DNA from: Kroppenstedtia sanguinis
GTDB taxonomy: Bacteria > Bacillota > Bacilli > Thermoactinomycetales > DSM-45169
Reading direction: 5' to 3'
Length of the DNA: 51,150 nt
NCBI RefSeq assembly: GCF_050433445.1
Contig: NZ_JBNPXF010000026.1
Span: 1-51,150, forward strand
The notes under the pieces are model-generated. The model was not told the DNA's origin, ran no database searches, and saw nothing but the letters and a program-made list of their open reading frames with translations. The translations under genes were made by a program, and so were the position numbers. Positions 25,394-32,577 of the stretch are shown piece by piece (within the stretch, counting starts at the first letter, position 1; every line of letters begins with the position of its first letter).

Positions 25394-26377
25394 TCAACTC
25401 GTGACTAGAACCTTCTTAAATTCTTCCGTCAACATGGGTACCACTTCGAACAAATCACCCACAATTCCGTAATCCGCCACGCTGAAAATGTTGGCTTCCG
25501 GATCTTTGTTGATGGCAACGATCACCTTGGAGTTGGACATTCCTGCTAAGTGTTGGATCGCACCGGAAATTCCACAGGCAATATACAGATCTGGGGTGAC
25601 CACTTTTCCTGTCTGTCCGATCTGAAGTGCATAATCACAGTAGTCGGCATCGCAGGCTCCCCGGGAAGCACCGACAGCACCTCCCAGCAGATCTGCCAGC
25701 TCTTGCAATGGTTGAAATCCTTCCGCACTCTTGACACCCCGACCTCCGGAGACCACGACGCGGGCTTCGGACAGGTCGACGCCTTCAGAGGCTTTCCGGA
25801 CCACCTCTTTGATCAATGTCCGCAGGGAATCCGGAGCAAATTGAACATCCAGCTCTTCCGTTTCTGCAGAACGACCGGTGTCCGCCTCCGATGCAGGGAT
25901 ATTGTTGGGACGCAATGTCGCAAATACGATTCCGTCACGAAATGCTTTTTTGACAAAGGCTTTTCCCGCATAGATGGGGCGGGTGAGCACAATCTTTCCG
26001 TCCTTCACTTCTACGCCGGTGCAGTCCGACACCAATCCCATGTGGAAGTGGGCGGCGATTCGCGGGCTCACATCCCGCCCCACAGCGGTGTGGCCGGTAA
26101 AGATCACATCGGGTTCCACTTTTTCGATCACTTGCTTAAATGCCTGGAAGTAAGCATCGGTGGTGTATGTGTCCAGCTGTTCATTCGGCACTCGAATGAC
26201 GCGGTCCGCCCCATGATGAGCCAGTTTCTCCACCAGCTCTTGTCCCTTGCTTCCGAAAACAGCGGCGGTCACCGTTCCACCTTCCGCTACTGCCGTCGCT
26301 GCAGCCAGGCTTTCCAGAGAAACATTTCTCAGTTCACCCTCGCGAACATCCGTCAGCACAAGTACATTTTTGCTCAT
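25394..26377 (-). CDS. etfA: Electron transfer flavoprotein alpha subunit
   Basis: This subunit of about 327 residues holds the FAD of the EtfAB dimer, which takes electrons from acyl-CoA dehydrogenases. The C-terminal FAD domain is clear: VVSGGRGVKSAEGF, LYIACGISGAIQHLAGM and VAINKDPEANIFSVADYG. The start is taken as MSKNVLVLTDVREG at 26377; GGAGG also lies just before an ATG nine bases earlier. It lies 23 bases after etfB in the fadR-etfB-etfA transcript. Confidence 0.96.
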   Translation of the reverse strand: MSKNVLVLTDVREGELRNVSLESLAAATAVAEGGTVTAAVFGSKGQELVEKLAHHGADRVIRVPNEQLDTYTTDAYFQAFKQVIEKVEPDVIFTGHTAVGRDVSPRIAAHFHMGLVSDCTGVEVKDGKIVLTRPIYAGKAFVKKAFRDGIVFATLRPNNIPASEADTGRSAETEELDVQFAPDSLRTLIKEVVRKASEGVDLSEARVVVSGGRGVKSAEGFQPLQELADLLGGAVGASRGACDADYCDYALQIGQTGKVVTPDLYIACGISGAIQHLAGMSNSKVIVAINKDPEANIFSVADYGIVGDLFEVVPMLTEEFKKVLVTS

Positions 26378-26400
26378 CGGCTCCATTTCCTCCTCTTCCT

Positions 26401-27171
26401 TCAGATGACCTTGGCTTCTTTATGCAACAACTGGACCAGTTCCTTTACCTGAGCATCCAGTTCGCCATCCAATATTTTGCCTGCTTCCTTTTCCGGGGGC
26501 AGGAAGATTTCCAAGGTTTCCGTTTTCCCTTCCAGGTCGTCCTCATCCACATCCAGATCATCGAGATCCATACGTTCCAGCGGCTTTTTCTTCGCTTTCA
26601 TGATCCCAGGCAGAGAAGGATAACGAGGATCATTCAATCCTTGTTGTGCCGTAACCAGAATCGGGAGTTTGGACTGAATATTCTCTGTGTCCCCTTCCAC
26701 ATCCTTCTCCACTTCCACCGTCTCCCCATCCACAGTCAGTTTGGTGATGGTGGAGATATGGGGAATCCCTAGCAATTCGGCCAACCGGGGACCTACTTGG
26801 GCAGATCCGTCATCAACTGCCATGTAGCCGCCCAGGATAATATCATATTCTAGATCTTCGATCACAGCTGCCAGCACACGGGCGATGGAATATTCGTCAG
26901 CGGATTCCAGATCTTCATCCTCCACGATGATCCCTTTGTCCGCACCCATGGCCATCGCCGTACGTAAGGCTTGTTCCGCCCGCTCCGGTCCGACCGTGAT
27001 CACAGTCACTTCCCCGCCGTGTTCGTCACGGAGACGGATCGCTTCTTCCACGGCATATTCATCGTAGGGGTTGATGATAAACTCTACACCATCTTCACTG
27101 ATTTGTCCGTCTTCGATTACAATTCGCTCTTCGGTGTCAAAGGTTTGTTTCAAGCACACCAGAATGTTCAT
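26401..27171 (-). CDS. etfB: Electron transfer flavoprotein beta subunit
   Basis: This 256-residue AMP-binding subunit pairs with EtfA. It begins MNILVCLKQTFDTEERIVIE, with AAGGAGGAACAGAGA before the ATG. The family signature region is VGPRLAELLGIPHISTITKL, and the recognition loop falls around PRYPSLPGIMKAKKKPLE. It is placed between fadR and etfA. In B. subtilis fadB lies between fadR and etfB, but here that gene is missing. Confidence 0.96.
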   Translation of the reverse strand: MNILVCLKQTFDTEERIVIEDGQISEDGVEFIINPYDEYAVEEAIRLRDEHGGEVTVITVGPERAEQALRTAMAMGADKGIIVEDEDLESADEYSIARVLAAVIEDLEYDIILGGYMAVDDGSAQVGPRLAELLGIPHISTITKLTVDGETVEVEKDVEGDTENIQSKLPILVTAQQGLNDPRYPSLPGIMKAKKKPLERMDLDDLDVDEDDLEGKTETLEIFLPPEKEAGKILDGELDAQVKELVQLLHKEAKVI

Positions 27172-27244
27172 TCTCTGTTCCTCCTTCGCCATTCCAGTCT
27201 CTATACAGATGGATGGTCTCCCTTCTCACAGAAACCCGCCATCT

Positions 27245-27829
27245 TCAGGAGCTCATCCCTTGCAAAAATAATTGATGAAGCGGATCCACCTGGTCCATCA
27301 AATCATATTTAAAGTCATCCATGATCCAAGAAGAGACCGTTTCATCAATAGTTCCGAAAATCATCTTGCGGGCGATCCGGACATCGAAGTTTTCCCGAAA
27401 CAACCCTTGCTCCACTCCGGATTTCAACACCCGATCGATCACGGCCAGATAGCGCTTTAAGATCAATCCAATCTCTTTGCGGATCACCGGATTGGATTGA
27501 CGCAGTTCGATCTGGGTGACGATCGCAAGTTGTTTGTCACTGCCGAGGTATGAAAAATGGAGGTAAATCAATTGCCGCAATTGGTCTACTGGCGACGGGA
27601 CTTTGGATAACGCCTGCTCCATATCTGAGATAAAAGCCCCCATTTTCTCATTGAAAAGGGAAATGAGGACATCGTCCTTATTGTCAAAATACAGATAGAT
27701 CGTCCCGTCCGCCACTTTGGCCTCACGGGCAATTCTGGACACCTGTGCCTGATGATAGCCGAATTCGGCGATCACGCGCACGGCGGCATTGATAATCGCT
27801 TCATATTTTTCTCCGGTACGCTTAGCCAT
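27245..27829 (-). CDS. fadR: TetR-family fatty-acid regulator (FadR/YsiA-like)
   Basis: This 194-residue repressor has an N-terminal helix-turn-helix (VSRIAREAKVADGTIYLYFD) and a ligand domain with the MIFGTIDETVSSWIMDD signature. In B. subtilis the orthologue represses acyl-CoA use genes and is released by long-chain acyl-CoA. Here it lies between lcfA and etfB, and near-identical palindromes occur upstream of it, of lcfA and of the SCP2-like gene. That supports the assignment and predicts autoregulation. Confidence 0.92.
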   Translation of the reverse strand: MAKRTGEKYEAIINAAVRVIAEFGYHQAQVSRIAREAKVADGTIYLYFDNKDDVLISLFNEKMGAFISDMEQALSKVPSPVDQLRQLIYLHFSYLGSDKQLAIVTQIELRQSNPVIRKEIGLILKRYLAVIDRVLKSGVEQGLFRENFDVRIARKMIFGTIDETVSSWIMDDFKYDLMDQVDPLHQLFLQGMSS

Positions 27830-27858
27830 CTGTGCTTCCTTTCCCTAGTTCCCCATGG

Positions 27859-27872
27859 TGAATGATCATTCA
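27859..27872. promoter_or_regulatory. FadR-type operator before fadR-etfBA
   Basis: TGAATGATCATTCA is a perfect 14-base palindrome just downstream of the predicted -10 of the promoter at 27883-27912. A bound repressor would block initiation. Confidence 0.85.
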
Positions 27873-27882
27873 TTCAATATCG

Positions 27883-27912
27883 AGTATATGGCAACTCTCC
27901 CGGTTTTGTCAA
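27883..27912 (-). promoter_or_regulatory. Sigma-A-type promoter of fadR-etfB-etfA
   Basis: On the minus strand TTGACA (27912-27907) and TATACT (27888-27883) are 18 bases apart. Confidence 0.75.
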
Positions 27913-27965
27913 CTTTCCCACGAGGGGCTGATTGGTAAATACCTATGCTAGGCCGAGCCGGTCGG

Positions 27966-28033
27966 GAGGGGATTCACATGGCGGCAACCCAGTCTTGCGA
28001 GCCAAAGTCGCTCCATATGAACCCTATCCCCTC
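27966..28033 (-). repeat. Intergenic hairpin with a motif shared with 2151-2205
   Basis: Arms GAGGGGAT and ATCCCCTC enclose about 52 bases. On the minus strand the interior has GGGTTCATATGGAGCGACTT, similar to the interior of the hairpin at 2151. From 28034 to 28335 I recognise no gene or known RNA; an open frame there lacks protein character. Confidence 0.4.
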
Positions 28034-28335
28034 TGTGATTTTTTCACAATGCTTCTAGTGCTCCTCCTCAGGGAAAGAGGGTGAGGATTTGATCCCTTTT
28101 TTGCAGAACCCGGAGCCGTCTCCCCCTTTCGCCCCGCCAGGCTGAAAAATGAGATCCAAGTTGCTTGAAGGGACACTAGGAAAGCCGGGCGGGTGAAAGC
28201 GCAACCAATCGTATTATACCAGTTCCGTCGAAGATTCGACAAGCACAGACAGAGCCGGAAGTCGTATCCTTATGAATACCCGTAAATTTTGACTGAGATT
28301 TCATCTTCCCTCGTCTCTAGCGAAGAAGCCACCTT

Positions 28336-30036
28336 TCATTCACCGCCAGGGTTTTCCACTGACGCTTTTCTTTTTTCCTCTTCCACCAATTCTCGTCTCA
28401 ATACCTTACCCACCGTGGTTTTCGGCAATTGATCACGAAATTCATACAGGCGAGGCACCTTGAAGTTGGCCAATTTGCTCCTGCAGTAAGTATTCAATTC
28501 CTTTTCGGTCACTTGGGCATCCGGTTTCAACACGAGATATGCCTTTACCGTCTCCCCCCGATAAGGATCCGGAACACCGATGACAGCCACTTCTTGCACC
28601 GCCGGGTGATCATAGAGAACTTCCTCCACTTCCCGGGGGTAAATATTGAAACCACCGGCAATAATCATATCTTTCTGGCGATCCATGATGTAAAAATATC
28701 CATCTTCGTCCATCATGGCGATATCCCCCGTATTGAGCCACCCCTCACGTAATACTTTATCTGTTTCCTCTGGCTGGTTCCAATATCCTTTCATCACTTG
28801 GGGACCTTTCACATGAAGCAATCCCGCCATCCCGGCCTCCACCTCCTCCCCGCGATCTGGGTCGACCACTCGACACTCTGTATCCGGCCAGGGAAGACCG
28901 ATGCTTCCGTTTTTACGCTTGTCCCATATCGGATTGGCATGTGTCACTGGAGAGCACTCCGTCAAACCGTATCCTTCCACTAACCGTCCTCCGGTTAGCT
29001 TTTCAAACTTCTCCTGGATTGCCAAGGGTAATGGTGCCGATCCGCTGATACAAGCCTGGATTGAGGAAAGATCGTATTTGGTAACTTCGGGATGATTGAT
29101 CAAAGCCACATACATCGTCGGAGCACCAGGAAAAAAGGAAGGGCGCTCTCTGTCGATCACCTTCAGCACATCTTTTACATCAAACCGGGGTACCAACACC
29201 ATGGAGGCCGCCATATAAATGGAAAAATTCATCACAACCGTCATTCCGTAGACATGAAAGAAGGGAACCAGTCCCAGCACTTTCTCCTGTCCCCGCTCGC
29301 CCTTATACATCCAATAGCTACATTGAATTACATTCACCACCAGATTGCGATGAGTCAGCATCGCCCCTTTGGCCAGGCCTGTGGTACCGCCGGTGTATTG
29401 AAGCAGGGCCACCTCATCCATGGAAGCGATTTCATTTTTGACCGGATCCGACGCCGCCTGCTTCATCACTTCCGAAAAAGCAAAAACCTCGTCTCCATAG
29501 GGAATTTTCGGCTTAGCTCCGTCCATCTTCAGTTTTAGAGAGTACAGCCAGTTCTTCGGGAAAGGAAGGTAATCTTGGATACTGGTGACAAGGACTCTTT
29601 TCAGACATGTACGCGGTTTCACTTTTTCCACCTGTGGATAGACCAGATCCATACAGATAATCGTCTCCGCACCGGAATCAGCCAACAAATGCTCCAATTC
29701 CCGCTCTTTGTACATCGGATTGGTCTGAACCACCACACCGCCAATCTTCAACACCGCATAATAGGAGATCACTGCCTGAGGGGTGTTCGCCAGCATGAGG
29801 GAGACCCGGTCTCCTTTTTTCACACCCAACTCTTTCAACGCTCGGGCCATGCGATAAACATCCTCTGTCAGTTCCCGGTAGCTGATTCGCTTGCCCATAA
29901 AATAGATCGCTTCCCGTTCCGGGAATTCCTGGGCGGATTTTTCGAGTAGTTCGGGCAAGGGTTGATCCGGATACTCCAGTGACTGCGGTACAGCTTCCGG
30001 ATAGTTTTTAAACCAGATCCTTTCCTTGACTGCCAT
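28336..30036 (-). CDS. lcfA: Long-chain fatty acid-CoA ligase
   Basis: This 566-residue enzyme activates fatty acids to acyl-CoA via an acyl-adenylate. The AMP-binding motif YTGGTTGLAKGAMLTHRN is near residue 205-220. GYGLTECSPVTHANP, GWLNTGDIAMMDEDGYFY and the C-terminal PKTTVGKVLRREL lysine segment are intact. The start is MAVKERIWFK at 30036 after GGGAGGAGATGTACCT; a longer frame to 30054 lacks a site. It is upstream of fadR, as in B. subtilis, with a FadR-type operator 26 bases before the start. Confidence 0.96.
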   Translation of the reverse strand: MAVKERIWFKNYPEAVPQSLEYPDQPLPELLEKSAQEFPEREAIYFMGKRISYRELTEDVYRMARALKELGVKKGDRVSLMLANTPQAVISYYAVLKIGGVVVQTNPMYKERELEHLLADSGAETIICMDLVYPQVEKVKPRTCLKRVLVTSIQDYLPFPKNWLYSLKLKMDGAKPKIPYGDEVFAFSEVMKQAASDPVKNEIASMDEVALLQYTGGTTGLAKGAMLTHRNLVVNVIQCSYWMYKGERGQEKVLGLVPFFHVYGMTVVMNFSIYMAASMVLVPRFDVKDVLKVIDRERPSFFPGAPTMYVALINHPEVTKYDLSSIQACISGSAPLPLAIQEKFEKLTGGRLVEGYGLTECSPVTHANPIWDKRKNGSIGLPWPDTECRVVDPDRGEEVEAGMAGLLHVKGPQVMKGYWNQPEETDKVLREGWLNTGDIAMMDEDGYFYIMDRQKDMIIAGGFNIYPREVEEVLYDHPAVQEVAVIGVPDPYRGETVKAYLVLKPDAQVTEKELNTYCRSKLANFKVPRLYEFRDQLPKTTVGKVLRRELVEEEKRKASVENPGGE

Positions 30037-30061
30037 AGGTACATCTCCTCCCACTTCCTGA

Positions 30062-30077
30062 ATGAATGGTCATTCAT
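30062..30077. promoter_or_regulatory. FadR-type operator before lcfA
   Basis: ATGAATGGTCATTCAT is a near-perfect 16-base palindrome next to a possible -10 (GATAAT) of lcfA. Confidence 0.85.
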
Positions 30078-30297
30078 TATCAGGCAAAAAATAAATACCT
30101 ATTTGTATCTCTTTTTTTCATTTTAACGAACTTTTCTCGTTTTTGAAAGTATGTGATGAAAAATTGATCCTGGTTTTGGATTTGATCTGGATTTATGTAC
30201 AATCGGAATGTGGATCTTTCTCCCCATGGAGAGGATCTCTTTTGGCGGAAAACTTCCATGAATTTCATTTCTTATTGATAGAAAGGGAGTCAGATCA

Positions 30298-31572
30298 GTG
30301 ACTTGGGATGTCATCGTAATCGGAGGCGGTCCTGCAGGCTTGATGGCTTCAGTGGCCGCAGCGGAACAAGGGGCGCAGGTTCTCCTCCTGGACAAAGGGG
30401 ACAAGCCAGGCCGCAAGCTGGCCATATCTGGCGGTGGGCGATGCAATGTGACCAACAACGGGGAGAGCGGAGATATCATTCGTCATATCCCTGGGAATGG
30501 TAAATTCCTGTATAGTCCCTTCGCCACTTTTAACAATCAGGATATCATCCATTTTTTTGAGAAGTTGGGGGTGAAACTGAAAGAAGAGGATCACGGACGC
30601 ATGTTTCCCGTCTCCGACAGTGCGCAAAGTGTAGTGGAAGCTCTGTTGCGTCGCATCCGGGAACTGGGGACAACCATCTCCCTTCGTACCCCGGTGTCAG
30701 AACTTCTGTTTTCATCGGATCGAGTGACAGGACTCCGGCTAGAAAATGGGGAAACTCTGCAAGCTTCCTGCGTGGTGGTCGCTGTCGGCGGAAAATCCGT
30801 CCCCCACACTGGATCCACCGGCGATGGTTATCCTTGGGCAAAAGCGGCGGGGCATCACATTACGGAGTTGTTTCCCACGGAAGTTCCCCTCACTTCCGAA
30901 GAAATTTTTATCCGTGAGCGGACCTGGCAAGGCCTCTCCCTGCGAGGGGTCCGACTCTCTGTGATCCATCCGAAGGGGAAAAAATTGACGGAACACACCG
31001 GCGATCTGCTCTTCACTCACTTCGGCCTCTCCGGACCCATCGCTCTCCGTTGCAGTCAATTTGTGGTGAAAACGTTAAAACAAGAAGCAGTGGATCACGT
31101 TAAATTAGAATTGGACTGGTTCCCAAATGAACAGCGAGAAAAACTGCAGACCCGAATTCAGGAGGAGTGGAAAAAGAACCCTAAAAAAGCGGTAAAAACG
31201 ATCCTGAAACCTCATCTTCCTGATCGGGCCATCCCCTTGCTTCTCCAGCGATCGGGACTTCATCCGGAAGTGACTTGGAACCATGTCTCCAAAGCCGATT
31301 GGGAAAAGCTCTTTCAATTGCTGAAGTCTTTTCCTCTTCAGATTCATGGAACCCTTCCCATTGAGAAAGCTTTTGTCACCGGCGGAGGGGTTCATCTGAA
31401 AGAGATCCATCCGAAAACGATGGAATCGAAATTGAAACAGGGACTTTATTTTGCCGGTGAAATTCTGGATATCCACGGCTATACCGGGGGCTACAACATT
31501 ACCGCTGCTTTCAGTACAGGATTTACTGCAGGAAAGCATGCAGCTCTGCAAAGTCTGGAGCGTGTCAAATAA
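30298..31572 (+). CDS. HI0933/BaiN-family NAD(P)/FAD-dependent oxidoreductase
   Basis: This 424-residue flavoprotein has an N-terminal FAD fold, VIGGGPAGLMASVAAAEQG, then GRKLAISGGGRCNVTNN, the hallmark of the HI0933/YtfP/YhiN group, and a C-terminal GLYFAGEILDIHGYTGGYN flavin segment. The physiological substrate of most members is unknown. The start is GTG at 30298 with AAGGGAG upstream. A possible promoter TTTGGA-N17-TACAAT ends at 30203. It converges on the SelW-like gene; a shared redox role is only a suggestion. Confidence 0.9.
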   Translation: MTWDVIVIGGGPAGLMASVAAAEQGAQVLLLDKGDKPGRKLAISGGGRCNVTNNGESGDIIRHIPGNGKFLYSPFATFNNQDIIHFFEKLGVKLKEEDHGRMFPVSDSAQSVVEALLRRIRELGTTISLRTPVSELLFSSDRVTGLRLENGETLQASCVVVAVGGKSVPHTGSTGDGYPWAKAAGHHITELFPTEVPLTSEEIFIRERTWQGLSLRGVRLSVIHPKGKKLTEHTGDLLFTHFGLSGPIALRCSQFVVKTLKQEAVDHVKLELDWFPNEQREKLQTRIQEEWKKNPKKAVKTILKPHLPDRAIPLLLQRSGLHPEVTWNHVSKADWEKLFQLLKSFPLQIHGTLPIEKAFVTGGGVHLKEIHPKTMESKLKQGLYFAGEILDIHGYTGGYNITAAFSTGFTAGKHAALQSLERVK

Positions 31573-31580
31573 TGCAAAGG

Positions 31581-31600
31581 ACCGGGAATTCATTCCCGGT
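31581..31600. terminator. Palindrome between converging oxidoreductase and SelW-like genes
   Basis: ACCGGGAAT-TC-ATTCCCGGT is a perfect 9-bp stem between the two stop codons. No long U-run follows on either strand, so termination would be weak or rely on stem strength. Confidence 0.6.
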
Positions 31601-31848
31601 CACCTGATCTTTTCTTTCATCAAACGAAGGACTTCCCCTTCTTCTGCATGCCGTCCCGTCTCTTTTTTGGAATAAATCTTCTCACCATCGACGGTCACTT
31701 CAAAAACCCCGCCGCTGGAAGGAATTAAAGTCATGTCCGTGATGCGGTGACGAAACTCGCTGAACAGTTCTTCTGCCACCCGGGCAGCATATGGGGCATA
31801 ATTTCAAGCCATGCAAAAATGGATGGAGACGCGGTGATTCTCGTCCAA
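31600..31848 (-). CDS. SelW/Rdx-family protein with in-frame TGA (candidate selenoprotein)
   Basis: Read on the minus strand with TGA as selenocysteine, the product is about 82 residues: LDENHRVSIHFCMAU, then NYAPYAARVAEELFSEF, TLIPSSGGVFEVTVDGEKI and YSKKETGRHAEEGEVLRLM. This is the whole Rdx (SelT/SelW/SelH) thioredoxin-like pattern, with CxxU where most bacterial members have CxxC. The TGA is at 31806-31804. All 68 downstream codons are open and conserved-looking, up to TGA at 31602-31600. The start is probably TTG at 31848, six bases after GGAGGG; an ATG at 31854 abuts that site. A hairpin at 31773-31787 fits a bacterial SECIS. The alternative is a point mutation or sequencing error of TGC or TGT. 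The role would be thiol/selenol redox chemistry. Confidence 0.75.
31773..31787 (-). promoter_or_regulatory. Candidate bacterial SECIS hairpin
   Basis: After the UGA come 16 bases, then CUGCC-CGGGU-GGCAG: five base pairs and a 5-base loop with G at the second loop position. The loop begins 22 bases after the UGA. Published bacterial SECIS models ask for a small apical loop with G in its first two positions roughly 16-37 bases after UGA. It also encodes the conserved AARVAE, so chance pairing is possible. Confidence 0.5.
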
Positions 31849-31965
31849 GATCATCCCTCCCGCAATTTTTGTCCCTTCCTATAGTTTCCCTGAAAGGAAG
31901 GCTATGAAACCGAAAGCGGAGTGAAAAACATCCGAGGGAGAAGATTTTACATATGATCCCATACA

Positions 31966-32446
31966 TGTTGGTTATCCATATTTTGGGTGGGAGGGATCCT
32001 GTTCACCCACGCGACCGTTGCCATCCGGCAGAGAAGTGAAAACTGGCCGCTCCCAATCTGACCATCGGGCAGGGGCAAAGCCTTACGGAAGCAACACAGA
32101 GAAGAGGTTGCCCCTAAACGCCCTCTCGTAAGACTTCTCCGCTGGGTAGGATGGCTTCTTTAATCTAGAGCTTCAGCTCCTTTGGATTGTAGTGCCTATG
32201 GTGCTACCTTTACTCCAAGGTTTCAGCCCATCGAGATTGTAGTGCCCGTGGTACAACCTTGAGTTCAGATTGTAGTGCCCGTGGTACAACCTTGAGTTCA
32301 GATTGTAGTGCCCGTGGTACAACCTTAAGTTCAGATTGTAGTGCCTGTGGTACAACCTTAAGTTCAGATTGTAGTGCCTGTGGTACAAAAGTCGCTTTGG
32401 CAGCACACGACTTCCTTCCGCCACTCATTTTCTGGTTAATCAACAG
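31966..32446 (+). mobile_element. MITE-like element C with tandem-repeat cargo
   Basis: The left end is TGTTGGTTATCCATATTTTG; the right end, read inward, is TGTTGATTAACCAGAAAATG. The first 160 bases match copy A at the window start in opposite orientation. The interior has a GGGGCAA / TTGCCCC hairpin, then a unique stretch and the 33-bp tandem repeats. No transposase is present. Confidence 0.7.
32236..32388 (+). repeat. 33-bp tandem repeat, four full copies and a partial
   Basis: The unit starts ATTGTAGTGCCCGTGGTACA and ends ACCTTGAGTTCAG. Copies start at 32236, 32269, 32302 and 32335, with a partial at 32368 and a degenerate copy at 32186. Units differ at one or two positions (CCC/CCT, TTG/TTA). 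Each holds TTGTA..TACAA inverted arms. There are no spacers, so this is not a CRISPR array. Confidence 0.95.
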
Positions 32447-32577
32447 CCCTGATATTATCCAAAACTGATGTAAACCATAGGCTCCGAATCGCGGAAAGGA
32501 AACGACTTTCCTGGATGAATCACCGCTTCTGTTACAATGAGGAGATTGGATGTAAAACTTGAGGAGGAAACAATCCT

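Noticed and set aside
28024..28242. 72-codon minus frame between fadR and lcfA
   Set aside because: Composition is not protein-like, there is no ribosome site, and it overlaps the hairpin element at 27966-28033.
31600..31806. Treating the SelW-like gene as a simple pseudogene
   Set aside because: The only lesion is TGA exactly at the position occupied by Sec in this family, and a fitting hairpin follows. Error or decay remains possible but is the less specific explanation.
32173..32443. Frames with repeating LYHGHYNLNSR-type peptides, or a CRISPR array
   Set aside because: The repeats are contiguous 33-bp units with no spacers and no cas genes. The repeated peptide follows from the unit being a multiple of three, and no start site is convincing.
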